From contig JAJZCT010000258.1 in NCBI GenBank assembly GCA_021828925.1, forward strand, positions 1 to 5,635: a stretch of 5,635 nt of DNA, written 5' to 3'. The notes beneath the pieces were generated by a model. That model did not search any database. It was given only the letters and a program-made list of their open reading frames with translations, and was not told where the DNA came from. The stretch is from Planctomycetota bacterium. GTDB lineage: Bacteria > Planctomycetota > Phycisphaerae > WQYP01. Shown here piece by piece: positions 1 to 5,554 of this stretch. Position 1 is the first letter of the stretch. The number at the start of each line of letters is the position of its first letter. Made by a program: the position numbers and the translations under genes.

Positions 1-7
1 CGGTAAA

Positions 8-132
8 GGTCGTTGCGACCGGGAAGCTATCCCAGCGGCGGTGGAAGTAATGAAGCTGTCGGAGCCTGGGAGACAAGTGGCGGCGTGTGGCCGCCTTGCG
101 AACTGGCAGGCCGTAAGGAAATGAACCTCGTT
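8..132 (+). ncRNA. Possible structured RNA (ncRNA, 3' UTR, or group II intron domain I remnant)
   Basis: Four helices can be drawn in order. GGTCG 8-12 pairs with CGACC 16-20. GGGA 21-24 pairs with TCCC 30-33. CTGTCGG 56-62 pairs with CTGGCAG 103-109 with two G-U pairs. Nested inside that, GGCGGC 79-84 pairs with GCCGCC 90-95, extended by CAA 74-76 with TTG 96-98 across a two-base bulge. A strong plus-strand terminator follows at 151-172, so the segment could be the 3' part of a transcript that starts left of the window. The wording of the sequence (TTGCGACC near the start, then a GGAAATGAACC stretch) reminds me of domain I of bacterial group II introns. No intron reverse transcriptase lies to the right, where it would be expected, so this would be a truncated remnant. 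Chance pairing in GC-rich DNA is not excluded. Confidence 0.3.
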
Positions 133-150
133 AAAATTGTGAAATGCTCC

Positions 151-172
151 CGCCACATTTTGTGGCGTTTTT
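151..172 (+). terminator. Intrinsic (Rho-independent) terminator
   Basis: A perfect 7-bp stem, CGCCACA (151-157) with TGTGGCG (161-167), closes a three-T loop and is followed directly by five T residues (168-172). It reads on the plus strand and ends whatever transcript enters from the left, either an upstream gene outside the window or the structured segment just before it. The genes to its right run the other way, so it does not belong to them. Confidence 0.8.
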
Positions 173-179
173 GTGGCGT
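158..179 (+). repeat. Exact 11-bp tandem duplication of the terminator 3' arm
   Basis: The unit TTTTGTGGCGT occurs at 158-168 and again, without a break or mismatch, at 169-179. Each copy holds one complete TGTGGCG arm, so the single 5' arm CGCCACA can pair with the first copy (3-nt loop) or the second copy (14-nt loop). The second pairing would use up the T-run of the first. Confidence 0.85.
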
Positions 180-185
180 TTGGTA

Positions 186-209
186 TTGCGACAGCCTGCA
201 ATGTCGTAA
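186..209. other. 8-bp stem-loop without T-run
   Basis: TTGCGACA (186-193) pairs with TGTCGTAA (202-209), with one G-U pair when read as plus-strand RNA, around the 8-nt loop GCCTGCAA. An A-rich stretch follows on the plus strand and no T-run follows on the minus strand, so it is a poor terminator on either. It may be an RNA structure or a protein site, and its role is unknown. Confidence 0.4.
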
Positions 210-445
210 GAAAACAAAAATCCGATCGCTTGCAAAACACAATGTTTTCGCGGTATTATTAACTCCGCTACAGGGGGAATCGCAACGGACTGGGAATCCC
301 GCTATCAATGGGCCATTCATTATTTTCTTTCCGACTCCAGTTCAATCCGCACCGACGCCATTACCGCCAACTTTATTGATTGTTGTGGGTTCGAGCTTTA
401 CCGGCCGCTTTTGATGTGCCTGACGATTTTAATGGAAAAGTCGGG
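210..445. other. Non-coding stretch downstream of the minus-strand operon
   Basis: I see no gene here. Open frames on both strands are short, start weakly and give low-complexity or implausible translations. A possible plus-strand promoter pairs TTGCAA (230-235) with TATTAT (254-259) across 18 bases, but it would transcribe into the antisense side of the operon and has no recognisable target. No clear intrinsic terminator is visible for the minus-strand operon. Its stop codon at 446-448 is followed only by a weak, bulged AT-rich hairpin around 425-444. Confidence 0.4.
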
Positions 446-838
446 TTACTTTAACCGCAACAGGTATCCGGCGATTCCCAAGCCGATGAGGGCCATGATA
501 ATGGCTACGCCGCCGGCGAGTTCCCAGCGCATGGGTTTGGCTTTTTCGCCGGAGTGGAGCCGGCGAATCAGGCCGGCGAAGCGTGTGGCGGCCGCGATAT
601 TTACGGCCACGCCCAGGAGGACCAGTGCAATACCAATCCATACGGATGCGGATTGATTGGCCTGCACTTTCATGTGAATATCTTTTATTTCCGCAAGTTT
701 CTGCAAAAATAGTCCGAACTTGGCCACCACAAAACCAAAACCCATCAGGGCCAGACCCGTGCGGATCCACGCCAGCATGGTACGTTCGGCGGCCATTTCC
801 GTGGCAGGATCGACTTTAACATCGCCAGGCGTCGTCAT
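446..838 (-). CDS. DUF202 (YidH-like) inner-membrane protein
   Basis: This is a 130-residue protein with three predicted membrane helices at about 24-46, 66-87 and 107-127. The stretch around the first helix (residues 16-45) carries the hallmark of DUF202 proteins: AAERTMLAWIRTGLAL, then GFGFVVAKFG. The basic segment 86-104 should be cytoplasmic. Length and layout are typical of the family, whose biochemical function is not established. It is the last gene of the leftward operon. Its ATG overlaps the stop of the amidase gene by four bases (ATGA), which implies translational coupling. An AAGGA Shine-Dalgarno inside the amidase gene lies six bases before the start and supports it. The family assignment is firm. 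A role beside an amidase and a lipoprotein, for example membrane anchoring or envelope stress, is only inferred. Confidence 0.9.
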   Translation of the reverse strand: MTTPGDVKVDPATEMAAERTMLAWIRTGLALMGFGFVVAKFGLFLQKLAEIKDIHMKVQANQSASVWIGIALVLLGVAVNIAAATRFAGLIRRLHSGEKAKPMRWELAGGVAIIMALIGLGIAGYLLRLK

Positions 839-1440
839 GCGAGTTCCTTATGTGAGGCGCGAAAATTCTGCTCCATAAACATTTGTAGATATTTGCCGGG
901 GCATGAGGTGGGCGTATCGGCTAATTCCCGGTGCGTGGCAACATTGATGGGGCGGAATGCGTCGCGCATAAAGTTCAGCAGAGCGGTTAAGGCGGTTGTC
1001 TGTTGTGTGGTAGGCGTTTGCAAATCAAAATTTCCCAATACAACAATACCGGCGTTATGAGCATTATGGTTTCTTACATGCGCACCTTGAAATCGCAGAT
1101 CGCGAAGCTGCCAGATACGGCCCAGCCGATCCACGGCAAAATGATAACCGATGTCCGCCCAATTTCGCCCGGCCGGATCGCGGTGCAAGGTTTGTATTTC
1201 CAACAGATGCGTGGCGGTCGCGGCAAAATCATCTGTCAGAAACGGATCGGGAAAACCCGTATGATGCACGGTCACGTCGCTTAACGTGCCCATGGGCAAA
1301 AGATTTTCCAGGCAGGGGCCGGTGGTGGTAAAGGCACTGCGTCCAACCAGCGCAAGCGATTTCAAAAGCGCCATGCCCTTCTGCGACGGGTTGGCGCCGG
1401 GGAAAAACTCCGGCTTGCCTGGAATCTCACCTGATGCCAT
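835..1440 (-). CDS. N-acetylmuramoyl-L-alanine amidase, PGRP/Amidase_2 type
   Basis: This 201-residue zinc amidase should cut the bond between MurNAc and L-alanine of peptidoglycan. The domain spans about residues 54-190. VTVHHTG (56-62) supplies the first zinc histidine (H59 or H60), THREL (169-173) the second (H170), and TSCPG (178-182) the cysteine ligand C180. Y99 in DIGYHFAVD matches the catalytic tyrosine, and T178, two residues before the cysteine, is the usual residue in PGRP amidases. GAHVRNHN (119-126) and NAGIVVLGNF (129-138) are also typical. The Cys ligand separates it from AmpD, which uses Asp. About 50 residues precede the domain, with no signal peptide or lipobox visible. The start lies 12 bases after the lipoprotein gene. 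GAGG about 10 bases upstream is only a fair ribosome site, and Met23 is an alternative start. An intact active site suggests a working enzyme, though its compartment is unclear. Confidence 0.9.
   Translation of the reverse strand: MASGEIPGKPEFFPGANPSQKGMALLKSLALVGRSAFTTTGPCLENLLPMGTLSDVTVHHTGFPDPFLTDDFAATATHLLEIQTLHRDPAGRNWADIGYHFAVDRLGRIWQLRDLRFQGAHVRNHNAHNAGIVVLGNFDLQTPTTQQTTALTALLNFMRDAFRPINVATHRELADTPTSCPGKYLQMFMEQNFRASHKELA
845..849 (-). promoter_or_regulatory. Ribosome binding site of the DUF202 gene
   Basis: On the minus strand this reads AAGGA, six bases before the ATG at 838. It lies inside the last codons of the amidase gene. Together with the ATGA overlap it fixes the start and points to coupled translation. 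Confidence 0.7.
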
Positions 1441-1452
1441 ACCTTCAGCGCC

Positions 1453-2013
1453 TCATTGTCCTGCCGGCGCAAAGGTAAAGTGCTGGCCACCAATGGCTGC
1501 CTGCACCATCAGCCCATCGAGCGGAAGAGTAAAGACGATCACACCGTACTGATAATTTGCCGCCGTACCCGCACCGCTGGCCGCCGCAACGGCAGTGGCC
1601 CGCGCGTCAAACGTGGTTTGTCCGGATTCAAATCTTGTTAATGCGTATTGATCGCGGAAAAGAATTAGCTCGGCGAAACTCTGTCCACCGATTTGTGCAC
1701 CGATATTCACCTGTGTCATTTTGCAATAGCCCAGCAAGTGGCCCTGGCGGATTACTTCTCCGCGCCCGGATGCCCCGCCGATTCCAATAGCCCCGGCACC
1801 CACGGATGGCAGAATAGTGTAAGCGTAAGCCGAGTGAATCCATTGATTCATGCCGGGCCGAGCTTCTTTGAATTGTGCCAGCGCGTCGCTGCAGCGCTGT
1901 GAAAGATATTCTCTACCTACTTGGGTTACTGGGGTGGTTGGTCCATAGGAGCAACCGGTCAATAAGGCCGCCACGGCGACCATGGGTAGGAACTTTATTT
2001 TTGCGATTTGCAT
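1453..2013 (-). CDS. SYLF-domain (Ysc84-like) lipoprotein
   Basis: This is a 186-residue predicted outer-membrane or periplasm-facing lipoprotein. The N-terminus has a basic start, a hydrophobic core (8-17) and the lipobox LTGC with lipidated Cys21, so the mature protein begins there. The rest is one SYLF domain: AYAYTILPSVGAGAIGIGGA (64-83), a GRGEVIRQG stretch, then LLGYCKMTQVNIGAQIGG, the ELILFRD segment, and the C-terminal GLMVQAAIGGQHFTF. SYLF domains bind lipids or phosphoinositides in eukaryotes. In bacteria the role of these lipoproteins is poorly defined. The length is normal and nothing looks broken. It is the first gene of the leftward operon, with a good AGGAG eight bases before ATG and a promoter candidate about 45 bases upstream. 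Next to an amidase it is likely part of envelope maintenance, which is an inference. Confidence 0.92.
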   Translation of the reverse strand: MQIAKIKFLPMVAVAALLTGCSYGPTTPVTQVGREYLSQRCSDALAQFKEARPGMNQWIHSAYAYTILPSVGAGAIGIGGASGRGEVIRQGHLLGYCKMTQVNIGAQIGGQSFAELILFRDQYALTRFESGQTTFDARATAVAAASGAGTAANYQYGVIVFTLPLDGLMVQAAIGGQHFTFAPAGQ

Positions 2014-2021
2014 GATAGAAA

Positions 2022-2026
2022 CTCCT
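2022..2026 (-). promoter_or_regulatory. Ribosome binding site of the SYLF lipoprotein gene
   Basis: The minus strand reads AGGAG eight bases before the ATG at 2013. This is a strong Shine-Dalgarno site and supports the start, which is also the one that gives a complete lipoprotein signal peptide. Confidence 0.85.
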
Positions 2027-2057
2027 GTAATAACAAAACGCTCAATATCCTCTCCGT

Positions 2058-2085
2058 ATTGTATGCTATCCGACCGCTTTGCAAA
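2058..2085 (-). promoter_or_regulatory. Candidate sigma70-type promoter of the leftward envelope operon
   Basis: On the minus strand the -10 box is TACAAT (2058-2063, five of six consensus bases). The -35 candidate is TTGCAA (2079-2084, 15-base spacer) or TTTGCA one base further out (16-base spacer). Transcription would start near 2051 and give a leader of about 38 bases before the SYLF gene. The short spacer and weak -35 suggest a modest or activated promoter. Confidence 0.5.
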
Positions 2086-2086
2086 G
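2077..2086. promoter_or_regulatory. 10-bp perfect palindrome at the -35 box
   Basis: CTTTGCAAAG is self-complementary over its full length and covers the -35 candidate of the leftward promoter. A dimeric regulator bound here would occlude that promoter. It may also be a chance palindrome. Confidence 0.3.
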
Positions 2087-2172
2087 TTTTTTTGGGGTTA
2101 CTGGGGAATCGTATGGGTTTTTCGGCGGTTTTTCGATATTTTCCGATTCAATTTTCTGTACCGAATTAGGAT

Positions 2173-2204
2173 TGTCACCCCTTAGCCGAAATAGAAGTGT
2201 CACC
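2173..2204. repeat. Pair of TGTCACC direct repeats, 25 bp apart
   Basis: TGTCACC occurs at 2173-2179 and 2198-2204, 25 bases start to start. TCCGATTC also occurs twice nearby (2142-2149 and 2205-2212), the second copy abutting the second TGTCACC. The pair ends 17 bases before the -35 box of the rightward promoter, so it could be a tandem activator site. Repeats of this style also resemble terminal repeats of some insertion sequences, but no transposase or matching inverted end was found. Confidence 0.4.
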
Positions 2205-2221
2205 TCCGATTCGATGCCCTG

Positions 2222-2249
2222 TTGAGAATCATGACGTTTCGCTTATATT
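2222..2249 (+). promoter_or_regulatory. Candidate sigma70-type promoter of the aminotransferase gene
   Basis: TTGAGA (2222-2227) and TATATT (2244-2249) each match five of six consensus bases and are separated by 16 bases. Transcription would begin near 2256 and leave an untranslated leader of about 86 bases. I see no riboswitch-like fold or T-run in the leader. Confidence 0.6.
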
Positions 2250-2330
2250 GCATGGTTTGGGTGGCGTTGAACCGGTCCCTGCGGTAGGTATCCGGGTTGG
2301 CCGCTGGTTGGAATTGTGTTGTTTAATTCT

Positions 2331-2334
2331 GGAG
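2331..2334 (+). promoter_or_regulatory. Ribosome binding site of the aminotransferase gene
   Basis: GGAG lies seven bases before the ATG at 2342, which is ideal spacing. It decides against the ATG at 2337, which is only two bases away and is followed by a stop after one further codon. Confidence 0.8.
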
Positions 2335-2341
2335 TTATGAC

Positions 2342-3481
2342 ATGAATCGTATGCGTTTATTTACCCCCGGCCCCACGAGCGTTCCGGATGAAGTTCTATT
2401 AGAAATGGCTCGGCCGATATTTCATCACCGCACGCAGGAATACAAAACCCTGTTTGCCGCCGTCAACAAGCTTCTGCAGCAGGTGCTGCAAACGGCCAAT
2501 CCGGTGGTAACGATTTCCGGCAGCGGCACGGCGGGCTATGAATGTGCCATGATTAACATGATTCCGCAGGGCGGAAAAGTGTTGTGTCTTTCCAACGGTA
2601 AATTCGCGGAACGATGGGTTACGATTGCCAAGCGCAATAAATGTCAGATCACCGAGCTTAAAGCGGAATATGGCCATGCCGTCCCGCCGCAAGAGGTGGC
2701 AGACGCGCTTTCGAAGGGTACGTTTGACGCCGTGACACTTTGTCACAGTGAAACCAGCACCTGCACGGTTAACGACCTTCAGGCCATCGCAGGGCACGTT
2801 CGGAAAACCGATGCGATTTTAATTGCCGACGGAATTACCAGCGTAGGCGCTATTCCGGTGAAGCCTGATGAGTGGGGCGTGGATATTCTGGTCACCGGAT
2901 CGCAGAAAGCGCTCATGCTGCCGCCGGGGTTGGCGTTTTTGAGCGTATCGGAAAAAGCGCGTAAGAAAATGGAATCTGTTACGCAGCCGAATTTGTACTT
3001 GAGTTTGCCGCACTATCTTAAGAGTTTGGAGGCAAATGATGTGCCTTGGACCCCGGCGGTGACACTGGTTCGCGGGTTGCACAAATCCTTGGAGATGATC
3101 ACTGGGGAAGGGATGGAAAACGTCTGGAAGCGCACGGCAGGCTTTGCGCGGGCCACACGCAGCGCCGCAACAGCCATGGGCTTGAAAGTTTTTTCCAGCA
3201 ATCCCTCCGATTCCGTTACGGGCATTCATTACCCCGCGGGCTTTGATGACAAAACCTTCCGCGGTGCGCTGCGTAAGCAATTTAACATTCATACTGCGGC
3301 CGGACAGGGTACCATGGAAGGGAAAATTTTCCGCGTAAGCCACATGGGCTACGTGGATGCGTTTGACACACTGGGGCTTATCAGCGCCTTGGAAGTGGTG
3401 CTCAAACAGCAGGGATATTCCTTTACCTTTGGAGCCGGTGTGGCGGCAGCGCATCAGGAACTTGCCAAACTGGTGCTGTAA
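2342..3481 (+). CDS. Class V PLP aminotransferase (alanine/serine-glyoxylate aminotransferase type)
   Basis: This 379-residue cytoplasmic fold-type I enzyme likely moves an amino group from alanine or serine to glyoxylate or pyruvate. FTPGPTSVP (7-15) is the family's N-terminal signature. SGSGTAGYE (59-67) forms the cofactor phosphate loop, LIADGITSVG (160-169) gives the aspartate (D163) that holds the pyridine nitrogen, and GSQKAL (186-191) gives the Schiff-base lysine K189. RVSHMGY (331-337) carries the arginine R331 expected to bind the substrate carboxylate. Length matches the family and all key residues are present. Substrate cannot be told from motifs: alanine-glyoxylate, serine-glyoxylate, serine-pyruvate and the hydrogenase small-subunit-like branch share them. 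A serA-like partner, often seen beside such genes, is absent. It is expressed from its own promoter and diverges from the envelope operon. Confidence 0.9.
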   Translation: MNRMRLFTPGPTSVPDEVLLEMARPIFHHRTQEYKTLFAAVNKLLQQVLQTANPVVTISGSGTAGYECAMINMIPQGGKVLCLSNGKFAERWVTIAKRNKCQITELKAEYGHAVPPQEVADALSKGTFDAVTLCHSETSTCTVNDLQAIAGHVRKTDAILIADGITSVGAIPVKPDEWGVDILVTGSQKALMLPPGLAFLSVSEKARKKMESVTQPNLYLSLPHYLKSLEANDVPWTPAVTLVRGLHKSLEMITGEGMENVWKRTAGFARATRSAATAMGLKVFSSNPSDSVTGIHYPAGFDDKTFRGALRKQFNIHTAAGQGTMEGKIFRVSHMGYVDAFDTLGLISALEVVLKQQGYSFTFGAGVAAAHQELAKLVL

Positions 3482-3652
3482 GCTGGTGCAGTGCCGGGTA
3501 CATTGAACTTTATGCGGCGGGCGCAGTGCGATGGTGCAGCGCTCGCCGCGTTTTTGACTTGTGCCATAGTTGATCGCGTTGGCTCCAGGGGCGCTCGTGC
3601 TCGGGGCATCAGTGCCATACAACAAAACACGGTTCTGTGCGTTGTACCGTTT

Positions 3653-5527
3653 ATGAATCAGCCTGAGCTTGCAAAACCAGATGCGGCGGCCGGTGTGCCT
3701 GCCGCACCACTTCCTGAGCCTGCGCCTCCGTTGCCGGAGGGTAAACCGCCCGGCCGCTGGGCGCTTACACCGGGCCGAAGGCGATTGATTTTCTGGTTGG
3801 GATTTTCCGCAGTTTTTGCGTTGGGAGCATTTTTACGGTTTTGGCATCTGGGATTGCAGTCTCTCTGGTGTGATGAGACCGCTACATTTTCGCGCGTTTC
3901 AGGCAATTTCACCTATCTTCTTAATACGCTCTGGACGCAGGGATTTCCACCCGGCTGGTATGCGGCGCTGTGGGTCTGGCTGCAATTTCTAAAAACGGTG
4001 CTCCATATTTCCCCGGGTATGGTCACGGGTTCCACCTACCTCCGGGCATTGGGGGCGATTCTCGGTACACTAAACGTAGCGGCTGCCTATTTTCTGGCCC
4101 GCCAATTCATGTCGCGCCGCACCGCCTTGTTTGTCATGCTGCTGGTGGCGGTAAACCCCTTTCTGGTTTACTACAGCCGCGATTTGAAAATGTATTCCGC
4201 GTTTTACCTGATGGTTACGCTGAATATGGCACTGTTTTTCCGCTGGCAAAATGGTCGGCATTGGATATGGGGGCCGCTGTATATTTTAAGCGGTATTGGC
4301 TTGATCGCGTTTGATCTTCTGGGCTGGTTTCTAATTCCCGTGCAGTTGATTTGTTTGCTTTTCAAACGGCGGCACCGCGCACTGGATACGCCGATATGGA
4401 TTTTCTCGGTTGCCGTCATGGGTGCCTGTACGGCCGGTTGGTATAAATTTCACAGCGCATGGCTGAACCGTGCGGTGGTACATCACGGCCGCATGGGAAT
4501 CAGTTGGTTGCCGCGGTACAACGTCATAAACTGGCATACGTTGCTGGGGGCACCGACCATCAATATTCTGGGCATCCTTTGGCCGATTTTTCCTCCGTCC
4601 CAACGAATTATCGACTGGTACGAGCTGGGGGGCGATTATCGCAATCATTTATCGACGCGCACGGTGCCGTGGTTGGCTGAATTAGAGCTGTACCTGGCGG
4701 TATTTACAGTTGTCATTCTGCTTGTCGGGTTGATCCCGTGGCGACGGTGGCTGGATAAAAAGCAAGACACGGAGAAGCATCCCGGATGCTGGTGGCAGGT
4801 GGGTGTGTGGATTTTTTTGCCAACGCTTTATTTTGCACTTGCATCCTTGCCTCCGAGTAATCCCTGGTCCCTGTATCCGCACCGCGTGATCTGGCTGCAG
4901 CGTTATATGGGATTTGTCGCAGTGGCGTGGGTGCTTTGGTTGGGCGCTGCCATCGCCCGGCTTCCAACCTGGCCCGCGCGCACGGTGACCGGTGTGGTGA
5001 TGGTGCTGGCGATGCTGGCTTCGGCGTTGACGAATAATTTAATCTGTCGCGGTGAGCCTTGGGCCTTTATTAATCGGCCGATCATAAAATATTACAACCC
5101 GAAGGATCATCTAGGCATGTATATTGCTTATTCCATGGAATCCAATCATCCCAAAGATGATGCAGCGGTATCACTACTGCAGTTGCGGCATATTCCTCTT
5201 AACACTCTTCCGGTGTGGGACTTATCCAACGATTTGTGGTACAAAATTCCGCGATTTGCCCTGCTGGACGACAATCCGCTCCGCTGGATATCCACGATTC
5301 GCTGGGCCCATGTCAATAAGGGATTGCACACATTGGTTCTGGCCGACCGTATGGGAGATATTCATTCCGGTCCGCTAAGCACGCCGGCGGTGGAAAAACT
5401 CCTGGGCAAGCAGTGGAAGCTTGTTAAAGTGGTGCGATTTAATTGGTATTTTGAGTGGCAATATTACTTTTACAGCCCGATCCGGGTACGCGTATTCCGT
5501 CGGATTGTTGCCAAAGCGCCGGCCTAG
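3653..5527 (+). CDS. Polytopic GT39/PMT-like membrane glycosyltransferase
   Basis: This is a 624-residue inner-membrane enzyme of the ArnT/PMT type, expected to use a polyprenyl-phosphate sugar and an extracytoplasmic acceptor. A Pro/Ala-rich cytoplasmic tail (1-43) precedes the first helix (45-66). Then comes LQSLWCDETATF (68-79), whose D74-E75 sits where the family has its catalytic acid, and FPPGWY (98-103), equivalent to the usual HPP motif. Next are helices at 129-149 and 157-174 ending in NPFLVYYSRDLKMY (168-181), a strong family mark. About a dozen helices run to residue 464, and a soluble tail of about 160 residues follows. The sugar and acceptor are unknown. The start is uncertain. 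The frame is open back to the aminotransferase stop (GTG at 3491 is possible), but the upstream translation is not family-like. ATG 3653 has no clear Shine-Dalgarno, and the 171-base gap shows no clear promoter or terminator. Confidence 0.85.
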   Translation: MNQPELAKPDAAAGVPAAPLPEPAPPLPEGKPPGRWALTPGRRRLIFWLGFSAVFALGAFLRFWHLGLQSLWCDETATFSRVSGNFTYLLNTLWTQGFPPGWYAALWVWLQFLKTVLHISPGMVTGSTYLRALGAILGTLNVAAAYFLARQFMSRRTALFVMLLVAVNPFLVYYSRDLKMYSAFYLMVTLNMALFFRWQNGRHWIWGPLYILSGIGLIAFDLLGWFLIPVQLICLLFKRRHRALDTPIWIFSVAVMGACTAGWYKFHSAWLNRAVVHHGRMGISWLPRYNVINWHTLLGAPTINILGILWPIFPPSQRIIDWYELGGDYRNHLSTRTVPWLAELELYLAVFTVVILLVGLIPWRRWLDKKQDTEKHPGCWWQVGVWIFLPTLYFALASLPPSNPWSLYPHRVIWLQRYMGFVAVAWVLWLGAAIARLPTWPARTVTGVVMVLAMLASALTNNLICRGEPWAFINRPIIKYYNPKDHLGMYIAYSMESNHPKDDAAVSLLQLRHIPLNTLPVWDLSNDLWYKIPRFALLDDNPLRWISTIRWAHVNKGLHTLVLADRMGDIHSGPLSTPAVEKLLGKQWKLVKVVRFNWYFEWQYYFYSPIRVRVFRRIVAKAPA

Positions 5528-5554
5528 CCTGCAGCCCGGACATCACTGAGGCTA
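5525..5554. repeat. Inverted repeat between convergent genes, spanning both stop codons
   Basis: TAGCCT (5525-5530) is complementary to AGGCTA (5549-5554). The left arm begins with the TAG stop of the glycosyltransferase and the right arm ends with the complement of the minus-strand TAG stop. GGC 5521-5523 with GCC 5557-5559 could extend the stem past a small internal loop. There is no T-run and the loop is 18 bases, so it is at best a weak bidirectional terminator. Confidence 0.3.

Noticed and set aside
2..124. Open plus-strand frame of 40 codons running in from the left edge, and a second frame ending at 48-50
   Set aside because: Both are short and touch the window edge, with no recognisable family. 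They compete with each other and with the RNA-like pairing, so neither can be supported without the sequence to the left.
377..405. GGTTCGAGC, resembling a tRNA T-loop
   Set aside because: The flanking stem would be mostly G-U pairs, and no matching acceptor, D or anticodon arms lie upstream.
13..414. 133-residue plus-strand frame starting with TTG
   Set aside because: It runs through a strong terminator and stem-loops, starts with a weak codon and no ribosome site, and its translation resembles no protein family.
1923..2106. 12-base direct repeat GGGTTACTGGGG at 1923-1934 and 2095-2106
   Set aside because: One copy is inside the lipoprotein coding region and encodes its early mature residues. 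Low complexity and lack of symmetry make chance the simplest reading.
2337..2345. Mini-ORF ATG-ACA-TGA overlapping the aminotransferase start
   Set aside because: The ribosome site is only two bases from this ATG but seven from the true start, so it is unlikely to be translated.
2819..3625. 268-residue minus-strand frame opposite the aminotransferase
   Set aside because: It lies antisense to a gene with every catalytic motif intact, and its His/Cys/Arg-rich translation is typical of a shadow frame.
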